This document shows positions 1 through 11,558 of a stretch of DNA of 64,000 nucleotides, in pieces (the first letter of the stretch is position 1; each line of letters opens with the position of its first letter). The translations under genes were made by a program, and so were the position numbers. Below the pieces are notes generated by a model. It ran no database searches, was not told the DNA's origin, and worked only from the letters and a program-made list of their open reading frames with translations. The stretch comes from Daldinia sp. FL1419 (lineage: Eukaryota; Ascomycota; Sordariomycetes; Xylariales; Hypoxylaceae): positions 1 through 64,000 of the forward strand of contig MU623434.1 of the NCBI GenBank assembly GCA_025201765.1. Direction: 5' to 3'.

Positions 1-1124
1 TCGAATAAAACGCACGTTTACGCACAGACGTATTTTGTATGTATTTTTGCTGACCGGTTGACTAGTTTGACCGGCTGACTTGTGGGGCACGTTACTCCCT
101 AAGTAAGTGGCAACACCCAAATCATACGAAAATCCACCCTGCTCACGATTTTCCTAGACATAATAAACTCTTCGAGACCCCAACCAGTATTCATTATCCA
201 TCATATTAAGCGATTATTCAGCATTCATCGACGGATTCTACCTCTAGCGGATAAACGATGTAGATCTACTGTTAAGAGAATAAATAATAGAGCGAACTGA
301 ATATCTTAAAAGACCAGAAGTCATTCGATATTAACGAAACAATCCCTTTCCTTGAGAGCATTATTCAGAAGAAATATAAGGCAATTAAGCTGAATAGGGC
401 ATTCCTGCTATTTGCTCCGTTTGCTCCGGAGCAGTTCAATTCAGCGTTCCAAATGCTATGACCATGTCTATCCCATTTCTGATATGATGGAACCCCGAAA
501 TATGGCAGGTGGCGATTGTCATTCCTTCCCTCTTGCTGCGCGCACAATCTCGGTAGGTATGGTCGAATATGATGAAAAGTAGTCCGAAGATCCTACTTGG
601 CAGCTGATCAAAATCGGAGCAAGTGCCGTATGGAGCGTGTATTTCATAATCGTATGAATGCAGGCGTGCTGCTAGGAAGGTAGGTTTCGAAATTCTGGTC
701 GATCATCCAATGTATACGAGGTGGCAATACGGTATAGTTCGCGTCACCGTCGGCCCATTTCCCACACTAATCCAAAATCCATCCACTATTGCCACTCGGG
801 CTTTGTATTTAAATTCCAACAATATATTGACATCTCGATCATTCCTGGGTACCTATGTGTTTAAGTAGGGTAGGCGACAGGTGAAACCCCGCGGCAACTA
901 CCGATGTAAACGAATAATATTGGTCTGCGAATTATACTAGCAACTAGTCCTCAGAAGTTAGTATTTGCTTTCAAAAGGAGATTATCCCATCGTTTAATTC
1001 GGAGAAAAAATGGCAGGATTGGGAGCAAACCGAATTATGAAAGGGACAAAGCCTGTCTTTTGAATGATTTATCCTATAATAGGAAGGAAAAGAAAACCAA
1101 GTCTTACAATAAGCCCGTTGGGTA
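1..1124. other. Non-coding stretch, no gene recognised
   Basis: Base composition is ordinary, unlike the AT-rich block that follows. Both strands carry only short open frames without recognisable protein motifs or plausible splice partners. The last two bases (TA, 1123-1124) are the left target duplication of the adjoining transposon. Confidence 0.6.
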
Positions 1125-1183
1125 CAGTGCACCATTAATGCAAAACCAACAAAACTAAAAACGCAAATAAAAATTCATCCAAT
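1125..1183 (+). repeat. Left terminal inverted repeat of the 1125-5791 element
   Basis: These 59 bp match the reverse complement of 5733-5791 with roughly 14 differences, mostly C/T or G/A. They also resemble both ends of the 492-bp element at 41448. A TA dinucleotide precedes it. Confidence 0.85.
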
Positions 1184-4100
1184 GCAAATAAAATTCATTT
1201 AACGTAAATAAAAATGCAGATGAAAATTTGTCTAATTGGATAAGTTATTTTATTGTATAATATATATTAGGTATTAATTGATATAAAATATTATAAAAAT
1301 TAATTTTTTTGATAAATATTATATATAATTTATATCGTACAAACATCTTTAAATCAAAATATCTCAACTTAAATTTAATATAAATAATTTTAAAGAAAAA
1401 ATCATTACCTATTAAAATATAAACAAATTTATTAATAATATATTTAAATATTTAAATAATTAAATATTTATTATTTAATATATATTTAAAAAGAAATTAT
1501 TAAAATAAAAATTATTTTAAAAAAATTGTATAATTATTATTAATAAATTATTATAATATATATAATATCTTATATTCCATCACAACTATAAAGATTTGTT
1601 TATCCTCCAAAATCTTTAACAGGAAAATACCCAATTTAATATTAAGGCTTTCCAATTTATATAATTAAAATATAAGATAAAAAGACAATATTGTACAAAT
1701 AAAGAATAAAATAAAGCCTTAAAACAAGCTTAGCAATTTATAAAAAACCATACCCAATATAATATTTTAATTAGAAATTACGGATAAACATATCTATACA
1801 ATTTTATACAATCCCAAACTAATATTATTATAAACAAAAATCATATATATCAAATATATCAAGATATTTACCCCAAAAAAATCCAGAAACAACGTTATAC
1901 TATATGGATTAATCGTACAAATTTTAATATCTTTAGGTCAAATTTCTTCTAATTATTAAATAAATATGTAAAATTGGCAGATTTTAGGTTCCAAGTAAAA
2001 AGATTTCATATAAATCTTTTTATATTTAAATTAATTTTACTTATAAATTTACACTTATATTAATGCATATTCCCACATAATTATCTAAATTTACGTAAAA
2101 TATTCAACAACCATAACTATTAATATTTTAAAACAATATCTTCATATAATAATTACATTTAACATTTACCTTTATTTTACTTAAACAAATTATAAAATAG
2201 AAATACCACTTTAGACTAACACTTAAACTACCTTAATAAATAAAAATCAAATAATAATATTATATAAAAATAAAAATAATAATATTTATTATTATTACTA
2301 AAATATTTATTTATCATTTATTCATTTGATAAAATTAAATCCAAAAAATATTAAAATTAAATTATAATAGAAGATTTTTTAATTTAAATTTATAAAATGT
2401 TAGATTATAAGTATAGTTCTATATTTATTTTCGTATAAAACTAATATAATATAATTATTTAAATATAAAATAATTAATAATAACCTTTTTATTTTAAATA
2501 ATATAAATAATTTAATTATTATATATATAATTTATAATCTTTTATTTTAAAATAAATTTATTAAATTTATTAAAATTTAAAATAATTATTTAATTTAAAA
2601 ATAAAAGAATTAACCTTATATATAATTAAATATATCATTTAATTTATATAATATAAACAAAAATTCTAATTATAAGTTTTTAATAAGAAAAGGCTTTAAA
2701 TTATATAAAATAATAAAATTAATATATATTTTTTTAAAAAATATTAAAATTAACAAATTTATAATATCAGAAATAATTAAATAATACAAGGATAAATTAA
2801 GGAACCTTAAATATATTGGCAGGTTTTGTACAAAAGAAAATTAAATTCAACCTTATATTAAAATATATTTCCAATTGCGAAATATTGTACAAACATATAT
2901 AAAATCTAAAATGGTATTAAATCTTATATTAATTAAATTACCAATTAATAATATAAAAATATATATATATAAATATACCTTTTTATATAATAAAATTAAT
3001 TAAAGATTAAATTTAATTATTAAATTTATTTTAAAATAATTATTTAATATTTAATAATAAAAACCTTCATAATAATAAATTACTTTAATATTTTATATAA
3101 GAAATTTAAATTATTTAAAAAGAAAATTATAATATAAATTTTTAAATATTAATATATAATATTTATATAAAAGCCTTTACTTTTATAAAACCCTCCTAAT
3201 ACAATATATTAATTTTTTTAAAATTAAATTTAAAAAAAATTTAAAATTATTATTATTAACATTTTTATTATTATTTTAAATATTTTTTTATTTTTTCTTT
3301 AATTTCTTTTTTTATATTTTTTTTAAATATACAGCCTTTTTTATTTATACAAATACTTTAATTTAAATTAACCCACAATTACTTAAATTTAAAATTTAAT
3401 TAATATATTAATAAGAAGGATATTGTTAATTTAAAATTATTTTTTTCATATAAAAATAAAATATTAATAAAATTATTATTATTAATAATTAATAATTATT
3501 TAATAAATTCTTTTTTAATATTATTTTCCCTTTTTATATAAAATTTACATTCCTTTTTAATATAAGAAATAAATTCCTTTTCCACATTATTAAAAGATGT
3601 ATAAAAATAAATATAAATATAAATAAACTTATATCTATTAAATTAAAATATTAATAAAAAAGGATGAAATAAATTACAAATCATATAAATAAAATCACTT
3701 AAAAAAATAAATTAATAAACCCTTTTTTCGTACAATTTTTCACTAATTCTATCTTCCAATTTTCTTTAAACGCCTGTAAAAAAATAGGATTCATAAGGTA
3801 TGATTATATAATATATTAAATCTAATCTTCTTCAATTTAATCTAACAAATTTTAAAAATAATATTTAATTAATTTAATAATTTTTATTAAAAATTATTAA
3901 TAATATTAAGTATAATATAAATTGGAAAAAAGGAAGAATAATTATATAAAATTCTTTATTAATAATAATATATTTTATGTTTTTATAAAAATAAAATTAT
4001 AATATTTAAATATAAATATTTAGGATAATTATATATTTATTTATATAACCTTTTTTTTCATATTTTTGCCTTACCCTACCTATTTTATATAAAATATATT

Positions 4101-5732
4101 TTATATTATTTATTGTTAATTAAATAAAATTATATAATTTATTATTATTAAGAAGGGCTATTATATAAAAAAGGTAATAATATAGCCAAAGGTATTGCTG
4201 CTGTATCAATCAATAGAAATAAGTTGCGTTGGGGTATTTGATCTTATATAAAAAAGGGGTTAAAAAAAAATTTATCCATAAATAAATCTTTATTATTATT
4301 AATAATAATAGATGTTAACCAAAAACAATAATAAAATAAATAATTAATATTATTAATTATTAATTAAATTTCACTATATATATAAATAGGTTTATTATAT
4401 TTATTAAAATAAAGGTATATTTTTTCTTATACATAAATAAGCATTTTAAGATTCATACAAATAAATTTAATAAGAAATAAATAAATATAGGAATTTTTGT
4501 ACAAAGGAAGGGATAGAATAAGAAAGAAAAAGGGAAAAAAAATAAAAGAAAAGATAAATTAAAAGGTTTTTTTAAATATTAATTTAAAATTAATTTAAAT
4601 ATATTTTAAAATTAAAAAATAATATAATATATTATATAAATTAATAATTAAATAAACATATTATTTAAAATTTAAAATTACAATATTATAATTAATAATA
4701 TATAAAAAATTAAAAATATTATATATATTTTATAATTATATTAAAATTATATAAAAAAAATAAATCTATATATTAAAAAAATATATTTTATTATTTTATC
4801 ATTTTATATAATATTTCTCCTTTTTTTAAAAAATTCTTTATTTTAAAATTCTTAACATTTTTTTTTTCTTTTATAATTATTTTAATAATATTAATATTAA
4901 TAATACTAATAATATTAATAATAATATTATAAAATTTTTATATAAAATAAATCTTATATTATATAAATAATTATTAATATATAAATATATAAAAATAATA
5001 AATTATACCTTAATTAAACCCTTATTCCCTTACCAACTTAAAAACTTCAAATATAATATATTCTTACCCATCCCTCATACAAATTCTAATATTATAATAA
5101 AAAACTTCTTAAAAAAAAATGGAATAGTTTAGATAAATTAATTATCCAACAAGGTGCAAACCCTTTTATACTCTTTCTTATTAAAAAATAAAAAATAACT
5201 CCATACTATTTCAATAAAATTTAATATACTATTTTAATTATGCCTAATAATTCTATAATTATTATACAAAAATTTATTTACCTTAAATAGATTATAATAA
5301 TAAAATCAAATTATATTAATATCCTTTTTATTACAAATCATAACATTACCGTTCCAATACCTTACTAAATTTACCAAAAATAATTTATACAATATCCAAA
5401 CAACTATAACAAACCCTTCCCAATTTATATTAAACTACCAAATTATTTCAATAATTACTATATTAAATACAAATTCTAAGATTACACTATTAAATACAAT
5501 ATATAAAATAATAATTTAAATAATAATAAATTTTTTAATTTACGCCAACAATAGCGCATACAACAGCACCACCCTCCTAAAACCTTATTTCCTCCTCCTA
5601 AAACAAATTCTAAAAAAAATCTAATTAAATTAAATTAATTATTATTAAAAGATCAAAAATATTTATATATTTATATAATTAATTAAATTATTACAATTAA
5701 TTAAATAATTAATTATACAAATTTTTATTTAC

Positions 5733-5791
5733 ATTAAACAAATTTTCATTTACATTTTTAATTTTATTAGTTTTGCATTAATGGGCCACCA
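5733..5791 (-). repeat. Right terminal inverted repeat of the 1125-5791 element
   Basis: Inverted partner of 1125-1183, followed by TA at 5792-5793. Read inward on the minus strand it passes from CCCATTAATGCAAAACTAAT into the subterminal AAATGAAAATTTG repeats. Confidence 0.85.
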
Positions 5792-5793
5792 TA

Positions 5794-6096
5794 ATCAGGT
5801 ATTCAGATTTTTTCACATAATATAGCAGCCTATTTCGGCACCAAAAAATACCATCTAACTTATTCGCGCAAGGGCGACAACCAACACTCGAGTTGTTCCA
5901 GACTATTCGAAAAATAGGTTTAACTAAGTACAGGCTATTCTCCTATAGTAAAACGCGTCGATAGCGTTATGTGCTAGTCAAGAGTAGAGACTCACCAGAG
6001 ATTCTTATAGGGCTGTTTTCTTGAAGAAGTCGAGATCGGATCGATAGGTATAGGGAAATCGTGTGTCCTATGAGATTAGAAGGCAGTCGGTTAGGG
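5794..6096. other. Spacer downstream of the compact Zn2Cys6 gene
   Basis: Normal-composition DNA between the transposon and the 3' end of the minus-strand regulator gene. It presumably includes that gene's 3' UTR. I see no other feature. Confidence 0.5.
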
Positions 6097-6876
6097 TTAA
6101 TGGGGTTGCTGGCCGTCGCCCTGGGTAGTATCGGGAGTATAACTTTGTGTTTCTTCCTGAGCTGTCTGGGAATCGTAACCGTCAATACCGTCGGCTGGTT
6201 GGGTCCAGGTTCCATCTTGGTCGAATAGGAGGTCCATAAAGCTTTGTGACCCTATTGCTGAAGGGTCTTCGGAATCGTCGTGCATAGTTGCTGAGCCTGA
6301 TACGGACGTTGCTTGTTTGGATGATGATGACGCTGATGGTTGAGAAAGAGATGGGTTCAATGCAGACGCAAGCGCTTCGACGGATTCTCCGACTCTAATT
6401 TGAGAACACAGTTCCGAAACTTGATAGTCGGTCCCGTTCTGCAAAACCCCAAATACCACTTCAAAACTCTGTAGTCTTGCTGCGTCGTACTCGCTTAGTA
6501 GTTGTATTTTGCCGATGTCCCGTTTGTTCACTTCGTATAGACACGTATCGCTGGCTTTCTGACATCTTCCACACGTGGGTCGGTTTCCATCACACTGTCA
6601 GACTCTCAGTCCTGAGCCGCTATAGCGAGTCATGACTCGTTTATCATAATGGTATTCTTACCTTTGCCTTTTTGAGTTTACACGGGGAGCATGCCTATGA
6701 TGGGGTGTGTTATGGGTGGAAAGACATCCTCCTAGTTGGCGTGTGGGAGCCTCACTTACATTCCTTGTTAGGTTTCTGCGGGGACCTGGTATAGGTAAAG
6801 ATATCTGGTTAGGCGTTTCACCGCCGCTAGATGAGGCCGGCGCTGGCGCGAGCTTCTTGAAGTTCCTCGGCTCCAT
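6097..6876 (-). CDS. Compact Zn2Cys6 transcription factor, 215 aa, three exons
   Basis: Likely a nuclear DNA-binding regulator. Exons on the minus strand are 6760-6876, 6662-6694 and 6097-6594. Both introns (65 and 67 bp) start GTAAG, end TAG or CAG, and lie in phase 0. Joining them yields a complete zinc cluster at residues 41-68, ACSPCKLKKAKCDGNRPTC followed by GRCQKASDTC, with Cys 41, 44, 51, 58, 61 and 68. The middle exon is only 33 bp and encodes the first two cysteines. Next come a short helical stretch (about 70-125, containing SEYDAARLQSFE), a Ser-rich linker and an acidic Gln/Thr-rich tail that may activate transcription. The fungal middle-homology domain found in most 600-800-aa Zn2Cys6 factors is absent, so the gene is either naturally small or truncated. 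Its second intron has the same position and phase as the first intron of the factor at 11559. The start is the first ATG of exon 1. Target genes are unknown. Confidence 0.8.
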
Positions 6877-9036
6877 GTATTACACAACTTGGCCGATATC
6901 TAGAAGACGCATATACGGCTTTGATGCCCAATACACAGGTACTTGGTAATAAAAAGAGTCGAGAGAATCGGAGATCAGCTGAGAGCAACAGAACCAATCA
7001 GAAGCAAAGGTCGCCATCAATAATATGGTTGATGAATTTTGGGTGACTTGATCTTTTCCAAGGAGGATAGAACGTGGAGCTTGACAGGGAAGATCGCAAA
7101 ACCACTCGGAGCCGGCTCCGAATAGCCAATAAAGACAGCCCAAAGTCTTCAGTTGTAAAACTGCTGAAAACCCGTAGATTTGGTAGTATTCTACATGGTG
7201 TTACAAATTGACGATGACACTACGTAAACACGATGCGAATGAAATCTGGTACCGTTCACATGATCCAATGTATTTCTTTTATTTACAAATACCTGGATAA
7301 CTACCTAAGTAACTTGGCCATACTTTGAGAGCCGGCGCTAGTATGCCTAACGCTATGGGATCGACATGCTTATATGTGGTAGGAGGAGAACGGTCGCAGT
7401 AAGGCATACTACATACGGCATGTTTATACAATATCCACCTCGAGGAGATACCTAGCTCTGTAAATTCATTCAACCAACAACCTTTCTATGGCTATCTTTA
7501 CCTTTTCTAAGCGAAGACTACAATCAGCCTAGGGTACCTACCTAGGTAGGCAAGTGGATAAGAAGCGCCTCTTTTTTTTCTCTTTTTTTTCAAGGGAAAT
7601 AGACCAGCACCCCGAACGCCCACAAAGATATATAGGTGTAGAGTATCATATCTTATTAGACGGTAAACTATTTTTTACGTCTACTAATAAATCTAATTTA
7701 CGACATAATAATAAAGTTAATACTGGGGTGAGTTGTTGTGTAGTGGAAGAAGAGAGTACCTACAGACGATAATTAAGCGGGGAAATTAATCATTCTATAC
7801 CTACTATTATGTATACCTGTATATTAGGCACCTCTAATAAATGCCTAGGTTAGGATGGTAAGGCATCAGTAGCGCGTTCGTAATATACAGTACACGTTGA
7901 AGCACGCTCCCATGATTCAAAGTTGGAACCAGACGGGCGGAAAGGAGGAAGAAGACTAGGTATTGTAAGGAGGGGTAAATTGCTCTCTTATTTCGAAAGG
8001 CTTTCTTCCATTTTGAGAACACCTATGGATACATCTATGGGTATACGTACGTAGGTTGATAGGGCAGAAATATAACTAGTTGCATCGGATACATTTATTA
8101 GTTTGGTTAGCGAGGCAGCCCATAACTCAAGAAATTCGAGTATCCACCCCCCACGATGCGCGGGTGGTCTGTTCTGCAATATTCTAGGTTAGGTCCTACC
8201 AAAGGTCATATTTCCAAGGCTTCGTCGCCTTATGTAAGCCTGGAGTCAAGAGGAATCAAGAATAACTTAACATTCTTTTGTCGTTCATATGTCTGGATAT
8301 GGATTGTATCCCAGATGTAGAATAATAATAAGTCCTATATAAAAAATCGGTTCACAGCTATTAGCTCCAATATTCTCGACCAATGTATCGCGATGGAATG
8401 CCCTCCGAACGTGGAGGCGCAGCCAGTCGCTTGAGGAATGGCTTCATTGTAATATACTTGACTTTAACTCAAAGATGTTTGTAAAGAGTTACCATCTACC
8501 ATAGCTGTTGGTACTTACCTCTGCGTCACCCGTCGGTAGGCCGAGCAAATTACAGATGGAATAAACCATGTCACCCTAACAAATCTAGGTTAGCTAGTTT
8601 TGATGACTGATACTTGGTCTTGGTCCCGTTAGAGATTTGAATCGGGATGGCCTTCCATCGAATCATGGCGTATTGGACTGTTCCTGGACTCGATATTAGA
8701 CGCAGATACTCGTCTAGGATCACATATTTTAATCATCAGGTCGCCACCAGGATATTAGACAAAGTCAATTGGGTAGTTGGGCATGATTTTCCGCGTTAAG
8801 TGATGAACCCTATTATTTACTACCAAACTCTCCATATAGTTTTTGCCCCCTCGATCAACTAACTGCGCTTGATAGCCTGACTCGTGCTAATCATATAATC
8901 ATCTCGATCCGCATAGCGCTAAAGGCATTTCCAGTCCCTTTGCCATCACGGATCACAGTCCGCTCAATTAGATGATTGATCCCACCCTGTTACGAAAGAA
9001 CGATACCTTGTCAAGCATTAATCTATAGGCGCCAGA
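6877..9036. other. Intergenic region between two divergently oriented regulator genes
   Basis: This 2.2-kb stretch separates the minus-strand Zn2Cys6 gene from the plus-strand bZIP gene and should hold both promoters. Open frames are short and unrecognised on both strands. A pyrimidine tract lies at about 7569-7589 and a CCTACCTAGGTAGG palindrome near 7538-7551. I see no RNA gene or coding remnant. Confidence 0.5.
7528..7552. repeat. Palindromic TACCTA/TAGGTA short repeat
   Basis: Contains GGTACCTACCTAGGTAGGC, a self-complementary arrangement of the ACCT motif. The same motif recurs near 15846, 45806, 46491-46544, 46907-46935 and 62725-62749, always between genes. Confidence 0.6.
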
Positions 9037-9872
9037 ATGGGAACAATGGAGTGCGATTTTGACCCATTAAACTTGTATAATCTTCACAATGATGCCAAGT
9101 TTCCTACTCCCCTAAAGTCTGGCATGGAGCTTAGCACGGAGGACATTGGCTTCACCAACAATTTTCAAGACTCGAAATGGGAGAATTGTACATCAGGAAC
9201 TATCGAAATAAATGCAGTTTCTTTCGGCCAAATCGATCCTGTTTCGATCACTACGGCGAAGTCTGACGGCGCTGAAGATGACTATGTAGATATACCTTTC
9301 CTTCTCTATATTATTCCTATAAAGTTAGACGGCTTCTGATCTCGTTTATCCAGGATTATCTCCTTACCCCGTTGAATAATAGCTTAACGACTAAACCGTC
9401 GGAATGGCAACATCCGACTCAACTGCCACATCTTTCGGCCACGCGAAATGTGTTCAGTATCGAGGATGCAGAAGACAACGTAGAATTAGACCTTGAGCAA
9501 CACGACAAATGCAGGCATAGCCGATCCAGGCCTACCTTGCTGCCATCTTCGCTCGATGATGATGATGATGATGATGGTGGTGATGACGATGATGGTGCCG
9601 GTGTCAGGAGTACTCAAAAGGTGGCAAGGCTCAAAAAGAACCGCGTTGCGGCCAGCAAGTGCCGTGAGAAGAAGAAGAAGGAGACGACGAATCTTCAGGC
9701 AAAGGAAAGGGCATTAGCGACCGAGAGAGACGCGTTAAAATCCATGGCGGAGGCGTTGCGAGAAGAAGTCATCGGACTCAAAAACGAAGTTTTAAGACAC
9801 GGCATGTGTAATTGTTCGGTCATACATAAGTACATAGCCGAAAGCGCCAGGCAGATTGTTGAGGACGGATAG
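9037..9872 (+). CDS. bZIP transcription factor of ATF/CREB type, 255 aa
   Basis: A basic leucine-zipper regulator expected to bind CRE-like DNA sites as a dimer in the nucleus. Exons are 9037-9285 and 9354-9872. The 68-bp phase-0 intron begins GTAGAT, has a CTGAT branch-like site and ends CCAG. The basic region is near residues 173-193 (KKNRVAASKCREKKKKE), with the N-x7-R/K pattern typical of fungal AtfA/Atf1-like proteins. A heptad-bearing helix follows to about residue 230, then HGMCNCSVIHKYI, resembling the Cys-x-Cys end of the ATF zipper in filamentous fungi. Before the basic region is a run of seven Asp, two Gly and four Asp, encoded by a GAT microsatellite. The protein is shorter than the roughly 450-550-aa AtfA proteins and lacks their long N-terminal half, so it is probably a paralogue. 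The start is the first in-frame ATG; a second ATG lies three codons on. Confidence 0.82.
9555..9596 (+). repeat. GAT trinucleotide microsatellite inside the bZIP coding region
   Basis: Seven consecutive GAT codons followed by GGT, GAC and GAT variants encode the acidic Asp/Gly run just before the bZIP basic region. Length variation here would change the protein without breaking its frame. Confidence 0.85.
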
Positions 9873-11558
9873 GCTTGGATTTGTCGAGGATCGCTTAATT
9901 CGTGTGTTGACATGATGGGTGGGCGACATTTTATAAGTGATGAAGAGTTCCGGGTACGGAGAGGTATTTCGAGGAGGTACTCGCTTAGATACTCGATAGA
10001 TCTACGGAGGCAAGGCCGAACGAGAGTGGCCGAACGAGAGTGGCCGAACGAGAGTGGCCAAATCTTACAGCTTTCACGTACATAACATCCACTCAGCCGC
10101 TTGAATGCAGCCGTGAACGATAGACAAAAAATGACACTACCATAGCAGCTCCGCGGGAAATTAGTGATATTGAGTGGAGCTGTAAAGATCTGTAACCCGG
10201 TCTTGTGGCACTGTCGCTTGTATGCTTCCGGCGCTTGCTCCTGTTGAGCGAGCTGGCCGAAACAGGCATTCCATTGCCGAAGAGCACGACCCCGGAGAAA
10301 GAAATAAGCAGAGAGGCAAGAAAAGAGTTTTTTTTTCCGGTCTATTTAGTATACGTTTTGTTTATCATATATTGGAATTAAGATTTTATTATTACCCACA
10401 TTATAGATGTGTTTATGAGTCCACTCGGCCCATTACCGTCGCATTATGATATACCTAGCCCAATAGTAGGTATTTAACGTAGTTCATAGTACACCATCCT
10501 TTCCCCAATGTACGTCAGAATGATTGATTGTTTTTGAATCTTTTGAATTGGAATACATACACTGAATGTTGTTTGGTTTTTCTGGAAACTGACCGGTTCG
10601 ACACATCGCTTAAAGAATGAATTTCTGCGCGACTTTGTTGAGCTACCACGTTACGGTGGGAGGGCACCGGAAGCCAATCCCGGGAGGAGGCTTTTGTTAG
10701 TGACTAAGGATATGCTTCGTGGCAGTCTCCTGAGGTTGTAGGAGCCCCCTGATTGGAACGCTATCTACCAGTACAAGGGGTATTTTCCAAGCACAGTATA
10801 AGCCAATGGATCTCCGATATACAACTTTCAGATCTGCGAGTGAACAGAAAGCCGATTTTCCCGAGAAAGATCTTAGACACTTCTCCGCATCCCAGGTATC
10901 AAAATACCCTGGTTCATATAAGTAGGGTGCTTCATGTACTAAAGTAACTGTTTGAAATCTATGCTTCAGGAGGTATAATACCAAGGCTTCCCGCTAGATA
11001 TCCAAGGCGTAGAAACGCTTACCTGTGGATCACTCTTTAGCTACCCCAGTCTGCTTACACTAGGTATTCCAACGAAATATGTAGGTTACTTGATTTATGC
11101 AACAGCAACTCGCCCCCTTCGGTTAAATTTAGCTACTCGACTCTCGTGAGAACTATAGGGATTAAAGAAACGGATCGCTCGTGCTAACGACGTATTCTCT
11201 ATCTCCGCTACTAGGTAGCGCTGGAGAAACAGGACGTCATGTGGGTCTAAATATTGGCCGTCCGATTGCATTCTCTCTGTTTTGTTTGCAAACGCCACAC
11301 TTTGGACCGCCTAGCCTCACAGATCTGGCCCCCTGACTACTAGATGCACCCGGTCCTAGCTCAGTTAAACAATATATTCGAATAATTCTAATAAAATACA
11401 AGAACGAAAGCATTTCGTTATCAAGAACGCACCTCACGATAGACATCAACAATTCTTTTATTTCTTTTATCACAGAGAAAAATCGCCTGAGACTTCACTT
11501 ACTCTAATACCAATACCTTTATTAGCGATCGTAGCGTCTTGGAATTCGCGTATTCTGT
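9873..11558. other. Intergenic region between the bZIP and Zn2Cys6 genes
   Basis: About 1.7 kb with a short tandem repeat at 10014-10059 and a T-rich tract near 10326. Open frames on both strands are at most about 95 codons, lack recognisable motifs and show no convincing splice partners. The part next to 11559 is the presumed promoter of the downstream regulator. Confidence 0.5.
10014..10059 (+). repeat. 14-bp tandem repeat, just over three copies
   Basis: The unit GGCCGAACGAGAGT occurs three times without change at 10014, 10028 and 10042, followed by a partial GGCC. It lies about 140 bp after the bZIP stop codon, so it may fall in that gene's 3' UTR. Confidence 0.9.

Larger units (their letters stand above)
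1125..5791. mobile_element. RIP-degraded TA-inserting DNA transposon with pogo/Fot1-like ends (4.67 kb)
   Basis: The block is flanked by TA on both sides (1123-1124 and 5792-5793). Its two ends are inverted copies of each other over about 59 bp; most differences are transitions. The left end begins CAGTGCACCATTAATGC and the right end, read inward, TGGTGGCCCATTAATGC. TA duplication and CAGTG-type ends are known from fungal pogo/Fot1 (Tc1-mariner) elements. Inside the ends are short tandem repeats of about 20 bp around AATGCAAATAAAAATTC (roughly 1157-1240 and 5705-5755), possible transposase-binding sites. The interior is almost entirely A/T, the plus strand keeping C but nearly no G, and no open frame survives, so the transposase cannot be verified. 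At 4.67 kb it is long for this family, so another element may be nested inside. A non-mutated relative lies at 41448-41939. Confidence 0.82.
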
